A stretch of 64,000 bases of DNA from Geminocystis sp050753365. Its GTDB lineage: Bacteria > Cyanobacteriota > Cyanobacteriia > Cyanobacteriales > Cyanobacteriaceae. Positions within the stretch are counted from its first letter, which is position 1; each line of letters opens with the position of its first letter. The stretch is taken from contig NZ_JBLZFY010000004.1 of assembly GCF_050753365.1 (NCBI RefSeq), forward strand, positions 38,083 through 102,082, in the 5' to 3' direction. A model generated the notes under the pieces. That model did not search any database, was not told where the DNA came from, and saw only the letters and a program-made list of their open reading frames with translations. Of this stretch, positions 52,214 to 60,772 are shown in pieces. The position numbers and the translations under genes were made by a program.

Positions 52214-54226
52214 CTACCTCAAATTTTGTTGAGATGATGTACGGCGATTCTTTTTGACATTACTACTATTGGATGTCGATTTTTGATTAAATTTCGGGAT
52301 AGTAAAATAAAATTGACTTCCTTGATTTTTGCCTTGAGATTCTGCCCAAATTTCTCCCCCCCAATTCTTGACAATCTGCCGACAAATAGCTAACCCTAAT
52401 CCTGTACCTCCTGCCGATCGTCTTAATGCGCCTTCTTCCTGATAAAATCGATCGAACACTTGTTTTAGTCTTTCTGGTTCGATACCTCTACCATTGTCTG
52501 AGATAATCACTACTAATTGCAGGGCGTTTTTTTCTTCCACTTCGATGGTAATTTGCCCTTTATTATCGGTAAATTTACAAGCGTTATCGAGCAATTTACT
52601 TAACACTTCCACTAACCATTCTCCATCGGCTTCCACGAAAGGCACTTCATCTGGTACTAAATTATTAATAGTAGGAATAGCACTTTGATCCTGTCTCGAT
52701 CGAATATGGGATAATGATAAATCAACGCATTCTTGAAGGGATAAAGGCTCAGGATTCCATTCTACAGTACCGCTTTCCAATTGGGATAAGGTGAGAAAAT
52801 CTTGCACTAATTTACGCATTCTCTCCGCATCTTCTAGCGCTGTACTTAACATCACCTGTCTTAACTCTGGTGACATATCAGGTTCATTTGCCAGACTTTC
52901 TAAACATACCTGAATAGTTGAAAGGGGAGTGCGCAATTCATGCCCCGTAATGGCAACTAAATTCGATCGAGTTCGATCGAGAGCCTCCAATTGTTCGTTA
53001 AGGTCTTCTAAATTAGCATAAGATTCCGCTTGAATCAAGGCAACCCCCACTTGAGTGGCAATGGCATCCACTAAAGCAATATCTTCCGCTTTCCACGTCA
53101 CAGGCACAGAGTCGCAATGATGCAATTCCATCATGCCTAAAAGTTTCCCCTGATACAGTATTGGCACAATTAACCATGAAATGATCGAACAACTATTGAC
53201 TAAGTGCAATAATAATGATTTATTATCTTGAATACGAGGATCGATCGAAACATCATCAATACTAAGAGATTCCCGTAAAGTAAGCACTTCCTCAAACAAA
53301 GGATTTGCTTTAACGGGCCAAGTTTTGCCCTTAATAGACTTAATCTCACCATTCAAAAACTCGTGTTGAATTTCGGCGTTTAAGTCGGTTTCCTGACAAC
53401 GATAAATCAAACAACGACAGACATTTAAACCCTCTCCTAATCTATCCACCGCTATCTGCAAAATTTCATCAGCATTGAGCGATCGACGTATCGCCTCCGT
53501 AATAGAATTGAGTAATCTTTCCTTTTTTTCCTTAACACTCAAGAAACGGTTAGCCTTAATCAGTTTATATTGTCCAGCCTGTAAATATGTTACCAATCTT
53601 TCCACAAAAGGATCAGGATTGATACAAGGGGAAAACTCAACTCCCGTAATACTTATATTGTCTGTATTCCCACAATAAATGTCTAAAGCCTCATAGATTT
53701 TAGTCTTTAACTCAGGGCGATATTGGGCAATGCGTTTAAGTAATATCTCAGCCGACTTTATACTTACGGTTCGATCGAAAGTCCAAATGCCCTCAAAACG
53801 GCGACTATTATCCATAGCCATTTCTGAGGCTTGAGTTTTTGGGGAGTGAGTTTTTTCCCGACAAATGAGACAATTAGCATAATTATTAGCAATTACCACT
53901 AAATGCCATTCTTGAGTCAACTCATCATCGGGGGTAAAGGCAATTTTTTCATAAACATCAGAAACATTACTAAAATCCGTTTCAGGAGCAGCTAAAACGT
54001 AAACATGACGAGAAAGTCGCCCAATTTTTTGGTAACGATGCGCCTCTTGACGATAAAACCTTTCTTTTTGAAAACTAGCGATAATTAAAGGTTGCTCACT
54101 TCCTGCCAAAACTTGATCTTCCATAGCATGGGATAACGCCGTCAAGGAGGATTTAAAATACATTTGAGGGCGATATTGAGGGAAGGCTGTTAATAAATCG
54201 GTAACGACAGAATTAGGATTACTCAT
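52214..54226 (-). CDS. DICT-GAF sensor histidine kinase
   Basis: The protein has 670 residues from ATG 54226 (TTG one codon upstream). Residues about 1-170 form a DICT sensory domain (LLTAFPQYRPQMYFKSSLTALSHAMED ... LAAPETDF ... WHLVVIANNYANCLICREK). A GAF domain covers about 245-410 (TEAIRRSLNADEILQIAVDRLGEGLNVCRCLIY). The HisKA box with the phosphorylated His is in ITGHELRTPLSTIQ and the HATPase has N, G1 and G2 boxes (LLDNACKFT, ISDNGRGIEP, GGTGLGLAICRQIV). There is no receiver domain and no cognate regulator nearby. It may sense light or redox through the GAF, whose Cys suggests a bilin could bind, but this is not shown. Confidence 0.88.
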   Translation of the reverse strand: MSNPNSVVTDLLTAFPQYRPQMYFKSSLTALSHAMEDQVLAGSEQPLIIASFQKERFYRQEAHRYQKIGRLSRHVYVLAAPETDFSNVSDVYEKIAFTPDDELTQEWHLVVIANNYANCLICREKTHSPKTQASEMAMDNSRRFEGIWTFDRTVSIKSAEILLKRIAQYRPELKTKIYEALDIYCGNTDNISITGVEFSPCINPDPFVERLVTYLQAGQYKLIKANRFLSVKEKKERLLNSITEAIRRSLNADEILQIAVDRLGEGLNVCRCLIYRCQETDLNAEIQHEFLNGEIKSIKGKTWPVKANPLFEEVLTLRESLSIDDVSIDPRIQDNKSLLLHLVNSCSIISWLIVPILYQGKLLGMMELHHCDSVPVTWKAEDIALVDAIATQVGVALIQAESYANLEDLNEQLEALDRTRSNLVAITGHELRTPLSTIQVCLESLANEPDMSPELRQVMLSTALEDAERMRKLVQDFLTLSQLESGTVEWNPEPLSLQECVDLSLSHIRSRQDQSAIPTINNLVPDEVPFVEADGEWLVEVLSKLLDNACKFTDNKGQITIEVEEKNALQLVVIISDNGRGIEPERLKQVFDRFYQEEGALRRSAGGTGLGLAICRQIVKNWGGEIWAESQGKNQGSQFYFTIPKFNQKSTSNSSNVKKNRRTSSQQNLR

Positions 54227-54229
54227 CAA

Positions 54230-54665
54230 GTCTGCTTAATGTTGATTTCAGCTTCAATGCTGGAAAAAGATTATTGACACTTTTGCCATATCACAAATAA
54301 TTGCTAGAATCTATCCTACATTAGTTAGTGATCCCTCGTCATCAATCAAATTTTAATTTATGTTAAGAAAATGAGGAGGAAATAGTATTTAAAGACGTTG
54401 CTCTTGAAATAAGGTGAATATTCAAAATATCCTTTTCGTTACGAGATAGTCAACTTCGGGTAAAACCGTTATAGGTACATAAATTTTATATTGCTGAAAA
54501 ATTTTTACAACTGAAAAGTGATTTTGATCATCTATATCTAAAAAAGCGATAATACCACTGGTATCTCTTACTTATCTTCATATATTTACGATCGAGATAA
54601 CTTTATAATGGTAAAAAGAGGAGTAATATCTTCTCCTATTATTATGTCAAAATTCCACATTTTTT
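54230..54665. other. Gap with a PIN-toxin remnant and the desulfurase promoter
   Basis: Apart from the PIN remnant (54422-54580) the DNA is AT-rich. The cysteine desulfurase promoter should lie between 54580 and 54665. Confidence 0.45.
54422..54580 (-). pseudogene. Degraded PIN-domain (VapC-like) toxin
   Basis: Reverse-strand reading gives VRDTSGIIAFLDIDDQNHFS, then VVKIFQQYKIYVPITVLP and EVDYLVTKRIF, ending at a TGA. DTSGI-x-A-x-x-D and P-x-x-V-L-x-E are the typical first motifs of PIN nucleases. An ATG at 54580 starts in another frame, so a frameshift separates it from the PIN motif, and the C-terminal two thirds are missing. No antitoxin is visible. Confidence 0.55.
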
Positions 54666-55826
54666 ATGGCAATCTATCTTGATTCTAGTGCAACCACTGC
54701 TCCTCGTCCAGAAGTTATCGAATTAGTGACAACCATTTTAAAAGATGGTTGGGGAAACCCCTCTAGTTTACACTCTTGGGGAGAGTCTTCGGCGATGATT
54801 TTAGAAAAGGCAAGATGGCAAGTGGCAGATTTACTTAATGCTTCTTGTGCTGACTCCATTATTTTTACTTCAGGTGGTACGGAATCTGATAATTTGGCAA
54901 TTTTTGGCATTACTTCCCAATATGATTCTCCACAACACATCATTACCTCTGTGGTAGAACATAGTGCGATCGAGCGCCCCGTGCAATTTTTAGAAAAACA
55001 GGGATGGCAAGTAACAAGATTACCAGTGAATCGAGAAGGAAGGGTTAATCCTGAAGACTTAAAAGATAGTTTGCAAGACAATACTGTTTTAATTTCTATT
55101 ATCTATGGACAAAGTGAAGTTGGTACAATTCAACCTATAAAAAAATTAGTGGAAATTAGCAAAAATTATAGCAATGCCTTGTTTCATACGGACGCTGTGC
55201 AAATGGTGGGGCGCTTCCCTGTGGATGTGGAAGACTTAGGAGTTGACTTGTTGTCTTTATCAGGTCATAAATTTTACAGCATTAAAGGCTCAGGAGCATT
55301 ATACATTAAAAGGGGAGTAAAATTAAATCCTTTGTTGTATGGAGGAGGACAGGAAAATAATTTACGCAGTGGCACTCAAGCAATACCTGCCATTGCTTCT
55401 TTAGGATTAGCTTCTGTTTTGGCACAAAAAGATTTAGAGTCAGAAAACGTCAGATTAAGGGAGTTAAGGGATTATTTTATCGATTTAATGCTCTTCCATT
55501 GTCCTTATTTAAGTTTAACAGGCGATCGATTTCATCGTTTACCCCATCATGTCAGTTTTTTAATCAATCATCCTACCTTAGAAATCACAGGACGACAAGT
55601 TGTAAGAAAATTAAGTTTAAAGGGTATTGGTATTAGTGCAGGGTCAGCCTGTAGTACTGGCAAAACTTTACCGTCACCAATTTTATTGGCTATGGGATAT
55701 TCTGAAAAGGAAGCCCTCCGAGGCATACGTTTTAGTTTCGATCGAAATACCACAAAACAAGATTTAGATTTTACCTGTGAAATCTTGAAATCTCAATTTT
55801 TGATAGGGGGTGCTGAAAAAGTCTAA
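54666..55826 (+). CDS. Cysteine desulfurase (NifS/IscS family)
   Basis: The protein has 386 residues. It starts MAIYLDSSATTAPRPEVIE; the PLP lysine K202 is in SLSGHKFYSIKGSG; the catalytic cysteine C329 lies in SAGSACSTGKTLPS. It removes sulfur from cysteine for iron-sulfur clusters, thiolated tRNA or, in the DndA role, DNA phosphorothioation. It is not in a cluster with iscU or dnd genes. NifS/IscS-like proteins can substitute for DndA, but nothing here assigns that role. Confidence 0.9.
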   Translation: MAIYLDSSATTAPRPEVIELVTTILKDGWGNPSSLHSWGESSAMILEKARWQVADLLNASCADSIIFTSGGTESDNLAIFGITSQYDSPQHIITSVVEHSAIERPVQFLEKQGWQVTRLPVNREGRVNPEDLKDSLQDNTVLISIIYGQSEVGTIQPIKKLVEISKNYSNALFHTDAVQMVGRFPVDVEDLGVDLLSLSGHKFYSIKGSGALYIKRGVKLNPLLYGGGQENNLRSGTQAIPAIASLGLASVLAQKDLESENVRLRELRDYFIDLMLFHCPYLSLTGDRFHRLPHHVSFLINHPTLEITGRQVVRKLSLKGIGISAGSACSTGKTLPSPILLAMGYSEKEALRGIRFSFDRNTTKQDLDFTCEILKSQFLIGGAEKV

Positions 55827-55900
55827 TTCGGGTTTGCTGAATAAATCAAAAGGTTATTAAAACCAATGGTTTAGGCACACTATATTCATAAAAAAGTGCG
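55823..55900 (-). repeat. Dispersed ~76-bp repeat (IS-end-like), inverted copy 2
   Basis: It matches 42177-42252 in reverse (TTTGCTGAATAAATC ... AACCAATGGTTTAGGCACAC). It starts at the desulfurase stop codon. The tandem CCTGATAC array follows at about 56013-56045. Confidence 0.65.
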
Positions 55901-56012
55901 AATTTTTGGCAATTTTTACTCAAAAACAGGGCATTTTAAATCTGATTATTCACAATACACCTGTGTATTTGTTGAAGAGATAACGCTTCAACACCTTGAT
56001 TTTTCATTCTTT

Positions 56013-56045
56013 AACCTGACACCTGATACCTGATACCTGATACCT
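56013..56045 (+). repeat. Short tandem array (CCTGATAC)
   Basis: Four 8-bp units ACCTGATA/ACCTGACA lie between the IS-end-like repeat and the histone-deacetylase gene. The same octamer occurs in the MITE interior (17601-17619, 20208-20222, 31958-32018). Confidence 0.6.
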
Positions 56046-56973
56046 AATTCATGTTAATACAAGCCATGAAAGTTTGTTCTACAGATTCCGCTAACGCTTC
56101 TAAGTCGTATCCCCCTTCTAATCCAAAGACAATTTTGCGAGTAATTTTTAAACAATATTGTGTTAAAGTATAGTAATCTTGAGGAAATAAAGAAACTGAC
56201 GCAAGAGGATCATCATGGTTAGCGTCATATCCAGCACTGACAATCAACAAATCAGGTTTAAATTCGCTGATAAAGGGAATCACTTTGTCTTCAAAAAATT
56301 GTTGGTATTCCTTAATTGCGCTTCCAGCTTTCACTGGAATATTTAACACATTATCATGATAACCTCGATCGAACTCCCCTCCTGTACCCGGATAACAAGG
56401 ATATTGATGTAAAGAACAGTAAATTATATTCGGATTATGGGCAATAATTTCTTCTGTACCGTTGCCGTGATGTACGTCCCAGTCTAAAATTGCTACTTTT
56501 TTGACACCCTGAGATAAGGCATAATGGGCGGCAATACCTGCATTAGAAAAGAGACAAAAACCCATACCAATTTTACTCGTGGCATGATGACCCGGAGGAC
56601 GTGCTAAAATAAAACAGGGTTCGTTATCCTTTAAAACGTGATCAACACCGTCAAGCCAAGCACTTACGGCTAATAGTGCCACATCATAACTTTGAGCCGA
56701 AACAGGAGTATCTTCGTCTAGTTTTCCACCCCCTCGACTAGCAATAGTCTTTACTATATCAATGTATTTTCGATCGTGAATTTTGTTTACCCAATTCAGA
56801 GCCTGACTTTGTTCAACAGCCGTCGGCTCTAACCATTGTAATTTATTTTTACAAAACCCTTTTACTAATCGTTCTTGAATTGCCGTCAATCGTTGAGGCG
56901 ACTCAGGATGAAATCTTCCCGTTTTATGATCCAAAAATCGAGACGAAAAAACAATCTTTAAGTTATGGTACAT
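56044..56973 (-). CDS. Histone deacetylase-family protein
   Basis: The protein has 309 residues. The zinc-active-site motifs are RPPGHHATSKIGMGFCLFSNAGIAAHYA and LDWDVHHGNGTEEII, with DLLIVSAGYDANHDDPLASVSL for the third Asp. Bacterial members act on acetylated polyamines or acetylated proteins (acetoin utilisation or polyamine amidohydrolases). The size fits the single-domain class. Single gene on the minus strand. Confidence 0.88.
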   Translation of the reverse strand: MYHNLKIVFSSRFLDHKTGRFHPESPQRLTAIQERLVKGFCKNKLQWLEPTAVEQSQALNWVNKIHDRKYIDIVKTIASRGGGKLDEDTPVSAQSYDVALLAVSAWLDGVDHVLKDNEPCFILARPPGHHATSKIGMGFCLFSNAGIAAHYALSQGVKKVAILDWDVHHGNGTEEIIAHNPNIIYCSLHQYPCYPGTGGEFDRGYHDNVLNIPVKAGSAIKEYQQFFEDKVIPFISEFKPDLLIVSAGYDANHDDPLASVSLFPQDYYTLTQYCLKITRKIVFGLEGGYDLEALAESVEQTFMACINMN

Positions 56974-57506
56974 TTAAAACCCCCATTGATAAAGTCGAAG
57001 GTCGAAGATCAAATTTATAAGCAATTCAAAATCGAGTTTTAAGAGATTGCTTCGTTACCTCGCAATGACATTAATTTTTTCTACCTGTCCACCTGTCCAC
57101 CTGTCCACCTGTCTTTTTTGTTGATGCTTGATTTTCTTATTTTTTGGGAATAATAAGATCATGTGTCGTAATCTAACGAATCATTAAGTTCGGTCATCAC
57201 CCCTATAGGGGGATAACAATTATATCGAAGATTCGTCATTATAGAGATAACAACTTAAAAAAACTTAAAAAATTCTCAGCTAACTATTGACTACAATTAA
57301 GATATTAGCATTAAGATAAAACTAATATCACAAAAATAAAAAATTCGATCGTGAACTTTTATTAAAAAATTAACGTCTAAATAGATACTGAAATATAAAT
57401 CATTAAAAAACAAGGTCATTATGACTTTGTGAAAAATAAAAAGGTTGCTTGTCGAAACAATCTTCTAAAACCATATCGAGCTTGAAGTTAGGAGAATATA
57501 AGCCTT
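56974..57506. promoter_or_regulatory. Long leader of the sigma-factor gene with repeats
   Basis: It contains a REP-like unit (57043-57069), tandem CCTGTCCA octamers at about 57090-57114, and a CCCCTATAGGGG stem at about 57203-57216. From about 57220 on, it is AT-rich and forms the leader of the sigma-factor gene, ending in the ribosome site TTAGGAGAATATAAGCC before ATG 57507. I cannot place the promoter exactly. Confidence 0.5.
57043..57069 (+). repeat. REP-like repeat, single copy
   Basis: GAGATTGCTTCGTTACCTCG, then CAATGAC; same unit as 601-673. Confidence 0.75.
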
Positions 57507-58505
57507 ATGTCCACAGCTAAAATTACCGCCAAAATAAACGAAATTGATAAAAGAAAAGCAACTACCGTAGATATGGTGCGTACCTATCTGCAAGAAATCG
57601 GTAAAGTTCCTCTTTTGAGTCATGAGCAGGAGATTGTTTTTGGAAAACAAGTACAACAAATGATGTTCTTATATAACGCAAAAGAAGAATTAGCGAAAAC
57701 CTTAGATAGAGAGCCAAGTACTGAAGAATGGGCAACCGCCGTTGACAAAACTCCCGATGAAATGAAAAAAATCATTCATCAAGGCAAACGGGCTAAACAA
57801 AAAATGATTGAGGCAAATTTACGGCTAGTGGTAGCCATTGCCAAAAAATATCAAAAAAGAAACATGGAGTTTTTAGATTTGATTCAAGAAGGCAGTCTCG
57901 GTTTAGAAAGAGGCGTAGAAAAATTTGATCCTACTAAGGGGTTTAAATTCTCTACCTATGCTTACTGGTGGATTCGTCAGGCTATCACCCGTGCCATCGC
58001 ACAACAAGCGAGAACTATCAGATTGCCTATTCATATTACTGAAAAACTCAATAAAATCAAGAAAACTCAAAGAGAATTATCGCAAAAATTAGGTAGAAGT
58101 CCCTCCCCTTCGGAAATTGCAGAAGCCTTAGAATTAGAGCCTTCTCAAATTCGGGAATATTTCAGCATTGCTCGTCAACCTATTTCTTTAGATGTAAAAG
58201 TGGGGGATAATCAAGATACCGAATTATCAGAATTATTGGAAGATAACGGCATCTCCCCCGATAACTACATCACTCAAGAATTGATGCGTCAAGATTTACA
58301 CAAATTGCTAGGGGAGTTAACACCTCAACAGCAACAGGTGGTAAAATTCAGATTTGGCTTAGAAGACGGTAAAGAGTTATCTTTAGCCAAAATTGGACAA
58401 AGAATGAACATCAGTCGAGAAAGAGTGAGACAATTAGAGCAACAAGCCTTAGCTCACTTAAGGAAAAAGCGCGGTAGCGTTAAAGAGTATATTGTAGCAA
58501 TGTAA
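57507..58505 (+). CDS. Group 2 RNA polymerase sigma factor (RpoD-like)
   Basis: The protein has 332 residues. Region 1.2 is VRTYLQEIGKVPLLSHEQEI, region 2 is LIQEGSLGLERGVEKFDPTKGFKFSTYAYWWIRQAITRAIA, region 3 is around LPIHITEKLNKIKKTQRELS and region 4 is ELSLAKIGQRMNISRERVRQLEQQAL. It lacks the long N-terminal acidic region of the main SigA, so it belongs to the group 2 sigma factors (SigB/C/D/E) that reprogramme transcription under stress or light. Which one cannot be fixed. The long leader suggests post-transcriptional control. Confidence 0.88.
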   Translation: MSTAKITAKINEIDKRKATTVDMVRTYLQEIGKVPLLSHEQEIVFGKQVQQMMFLYNAKEELAKTLDREPSTEEWATAVDKTPDEMKKIIHQGKRAKQKMIEANLRLVVAIAKKYQKRNMEFLDLIQEGSLGLERGVEKFDPTKGFKFSTYAYWWIRQAITRAIAQQARTIRLPIHITEKLNKIKKTQRELSQKLGRSPSPSEIAEALELEPSQIREYFSIARQPISLDVKVGDNQDTELSELLEDNGISPDNYITQELMRQDLHKLLGELTPQQQQVVKFRFGLEDGKELSLAKIGQRMNISRERVRQLEQQALAHLRKKRGSVKEYIVAM

Positions 58506-58511
58506 TAGTAG

Positions 58512-58528
58512 GGTGGGCAATGCCCACC
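58512..58528 (+). terminator. GGTGGGCAATGCCCACC stem plus T-run after the sigma gene
   Basis: A perfect stem followed directly by eight T residues, 7 bases past the sigma stop: a good Rho-independent terminator between sigma and the convergent psbN. Confidence 0.8.
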
Positions 58529-58534
58529 TTTTTT

Positions 58535-58666
58535 TTAGTCTTCGTGATCTTCAAAAGGATCACTTAATTCCGCCGAAGGTGGTCCAAAAGCGAGATAAAT
58601 AGAGTATCCTGTAAAAGCAATTACTATTGCTGCAATAGTAAATCCCACGATCGTAGCAGTTTCCAT
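58535..58666 (-). CDS. psbN: PsbN
   Basis: A 43-residue protein read directly from the reverse strand: METATIVGFTIAAIVIAFTG, then YSIYLAFGPPSAELSDPFED and HED. One N-terminal membrane helix and the GPPSAELSDPFEDHED tail are the PsbN signature. PsbN is needed for photosystem II assembly and repair rather than being a stable subunit. It is antisense-oriented and divergent from psbH, the conserved arrangement in cyanobacteria and plastids. It lies just after the sigma terminator. Confidence 0.95.
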   Translation of the reverse strand: METATIVGFTIAAIVIAFTGYSIYLAFGPPSAELSDPFEDHED

Positions 58667-58754
58667 AATAGCTATTTGTTTGTTAAATAAGAGTCTTCTT
58701 ATTCTATAATATTACGACAGATAAGAAAAATAATTGTAATATCTAAGGTTAAAT

Positions 58755-58958
58755 ATGTCACAACGTACTCGTTTAGGCGATATTCTCAAGCCTCTTAATT
58801 CAGAATACGGAAAAGTTGCCCCCGGCTGGGGTACAACCCCTTTAATGGGTGTTTTCATGATCTTATTTTTAGTCTTTTTATTGATCATTTTACAAATTTA
58901 CAACTCCTCTCTCTTACTCGAAGGGGTTGACGTTGACTGGAGAAGTCTTGGTCAATAA
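58755..58958 (+). CDS. psbH: Photosystem II protein PsbH
   Basis: The protein has 67 residues. MSQRTRLGDILKPLNSEYGKVAPGWGTTPLMGVFM then one membrane helix, ending SSLLLEGVDVDWRSLGQ, is the complete PsbH sequence pattern. PsbH is a small photosystem II subunit next to CP47 and influences QB function. It is divergent from psbN and is followed by a TatA-like gene after 87 bases. Confidence 0.95.
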   Translation: MSQRTRLGDILKPLNSEYGKVAPGWGTTPLMGVFMILFLVFLLIILQIYNSSLLLEGVDVDWRSLGQ

Positions 58959-59045
58959 CAGTTACGATAGTTGATAGTTGACGGTTGATAGTGATAATGA
59001 ATAGACTGTTTTTACAATTTTTGTACCCTTTAACAAAGAATTATA

Positions 59046-59309
59046 ATGAATGTTTTTGGTATCGGACTCCCCGAAATGATCTTAATTTTCGTGGTAGCTT
59101 TGCTCATTTTTGGACCGAAAAAATTACCTGAGATTGGTAGAAGTTTAGGCAAAACCATCAAAGGTTTTCAAGAGGCTTCTAAAGAATTTCAAGAGGAATT
59201 TAAAAAAGAAGTTGAACAAGTGGAAGAAACGGTATCTATGAATGCTAAATTAGAACCCAGTCAGGAAAAGCAAAAAGAAGCAACTCCTGCAAAGGTAATT
59301 GAGAATTAA
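59046..59309 (+). CDS. tatA: TatA/TatB-like twin-arginine translocase subunit
   Basis: The protein has 87 residues. FGIGLPEMILIFVVALLIFGPKKLPEIGRSLGKTIKGFQEA is the single-helix-plus-amphipathic-helix Tat signature, with the FGPKKLPEIGRSLG hinge. The C-terminal tail is charged and disordered. It forms the pore of the Tat pathway for folded proteins across thylakoid or plasma membranes. It may be co-transcribed with psbH, a neighbourhood seen in other cyanobacteria. Confidence 0.9.
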   Translation: MNVFGIGLPEMILIFVVALLIFGPKKLPEIGRSLGKTIKGFQEASKEFQEEFKKEVEQVEETVSMNAKLEPSQEKQKEATPAKVIEN

Positions 59310-59333
59310 ATGTTGCTGAACATAAACAAATTT

Positions 59334-59520
59334 GGCTCTCTTACTTTGAGTATGATAAATTATGTCGAAAAAAAGGTGTCAGGTTTCAGGTGGCGCGTGT
59401 TAGGTTAAATTAAAACTGTAAATTTATAACATTTGTATTTTTAAAATCCTAAACCTATTATATATCAACACTTTTAACGATTATTTATTACTAAAATATA
59501 ATAACTACTGTAAAAGAGCC
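59334..59520 (+). mobile_element. ISL3-like MITE with 8-bp target duplication
   Basis: The ends are GGCTCTCTTAC and GTAAAAGAGCC, perfect inverse repeats apart from one base. The 8 bases ACAAATTT directly precede the left end and directly follow the right end, a clear target-site duplication. 187 bp, no coding capacity. The terminal GGCTCTT and 8-bp duplication fit the ISL3 family. Other copies: 17480-17656 (full), 20092 and 31912 (truncated). Confidence 0.85.
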
Positions 59521-59564
59521 ACAAATTTTTTATTGAAGATAGCAAAAATGAGGAAAATTAAATT

Positions 59565-59630
59565 ATTAATTCTTCATTATTAATTCTTCATTCTCAATTA
59601 TTAATTCTTCATTATTAATTCTCAATTCAA
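59565..59630 (+). repeat. Tandem array (TTAATTCTTCA / TTCTCAA) before the GHMP kinase gene
   Basis: Alternating ATTAATTCTTC and ATTCTCA units end directly at the ATG of the kinase gene. They probably form part of its leader. Confidence 0.65.
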
Positions 59631-59631
59631 T

Positions 59632-60612
59632 ATGTTAATATCTCGCGCTCCTGTCAGAATTAGTTTTTTCGGGGGAGGTACAGATTACCCTGAATATTTT
59701 TTGCGTCACGGAGGGGCGGTATTAGCTACCGCTATCGATAAATTTTGCTATTTGACGGCGAGTCCGTTTCCGAGTCATTTATTTGACTATACCATGCGTT
59801 TATCCTATCGTCAGGTGGAATTGGTCAAAAATGTGACGGAAATTCAACATAATGTTTATCGTGAATGTCTGCGATTTTGTGGTTTAGAGCGAGATATTGA
59901 GTTACATAATGTGGCGGATTTACCTGCTTTTACGGGTTTAGGTTCGTCTTCAACTTTTACTGTAGCTTTACTACACGCTCTCCATAGTTTTAAAGGAGAG
60001 TTTGTACGCCCTTTGGATTTGGCGTATGAAGCTATTTATGTTGAAAGAAAGTTACTGCTCGATCGAGTCGGCTGTCAAGATCAACTTATGGCGGCAGTGG
60101 GGGGCTTTAATCTGGTAGAATTTCGTACAGAGACGGATATAGTAGTTCATAAAGTACCTATTTCACCTCAACGATTGGCGGAATTTGAACAACATTTATT
60201 TGTAGTATTCACAGGTATTAAAAGACGAGCTTCGGAAGTGGTTGCACAACAGTTAGACAAAGTTACTGACAACACCGACACCCTCAAGGATATGCGTAAA
60301 ATGGTGGATGATGGTTGGAATATTTTAACGAGCAATCAATCTTTATCGGCTTTTGGTGAATTATTACATCAAGCATGGATGGCAAAACGTAGCCTTTCTC
60401 AAGTTATTTCTAACCCTGACATCGATCGATTATATCAGCAGGGCATCACTGCTGGGGCATGGGGCGGTAAATTACTAGGGGCTGGTGCGGGGGGTTTTAT
60501 TCTCTTTTTTGCCCCCCCTGAAGCCCATTCTCAGCTTCGATCGACCTTTGGTAATCAACAAGTATTGCAAGTGAAAGTTAATGCTCCGGGTTCAGAAATT
60601 ATCTTCTCTTAG
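59632..60612 (+). CDS. GHMP kinase (heptose-7-phosphate kinase-like)
   Basis: The protein has 326 residues. RAPVRISFFGGGTDYPEYF is the N-terminal signature, FTGLGSSSTFTVALLHALH the ATP-binding GHMP motif (P-x-x-G-L-G-S-S), and LGAGAGGFILFF the C-terminal motif. This pattern is typical of D-glycero-alpha-D-manno-heptose-7-phosphate kinase and related sugar 1-kinases that feed nucleotide-sugar synthesis for surface glycans. No hdd gene is beside it, so the exact sugar is uncertain. Confidence 0.8.
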   Translation: MLISRAPVRISFFGGGTDYPEYFLRHGGAVLATAIDKFCYLTASPFPSHLFDYTMRLSYRQVELVKNVTEIQHNVYRECLRFCGLERDIELHNVADLPAFTGLGSSSTFTVALLHALHSFKGEFVRPLDLAYEAIYVERKLLLDRVGCQDQLMAAVGGFNLVEFRTETDIVVHKVPISPQRLAEFEQHLFVVFTGIKRRASEVVAQQLDKVTDNTDTLKDMRKMVDDGWNILTSNQSLSAFGELLHQAWMAKRSLSQVISNPDIDRLYQQGITAGAWGGKLLGAGAGGFILFFAPPEAHSQLRSTFGNQQVLQVKVNAPGSEIIFS

Positions 60613-60624
60613 TAAAGTAGTATT

Positions 60625-60650
60625 GTCATTGCGAGACACGAAGCAATCTC
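60625..60650 (-). repeat. REP-like repeat, single inverted copy
   Basis: GTCATTGCGAGACACGAAGC, then AATCTC; the unit of 601-673 in reverse. Confidence 0.7.
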
Positions 60651-60772
60651 TTCGAGAAAGTATCTTAAGTATTTATTAACATTATTCTCCATGGGCTAAA
60701 ATTGTGCAGTTGCAAGGTATTTTTTTGTTAACATATAATGAAAAGATAAAATTAGTTAACGTAAAATAATCT

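Noticed and set aside
54674..55081. 135-codon reverse frame antisense to the cysteine desulfurase
   Set aside because: Shadow of a strongly conserved gene.
57170..57506. Possible riboswitch in the sigma-factor leader
   Set aside because: Only one short stem (CCCCTATAGGGG) is visible and no known aptamer core can be matched by eye.
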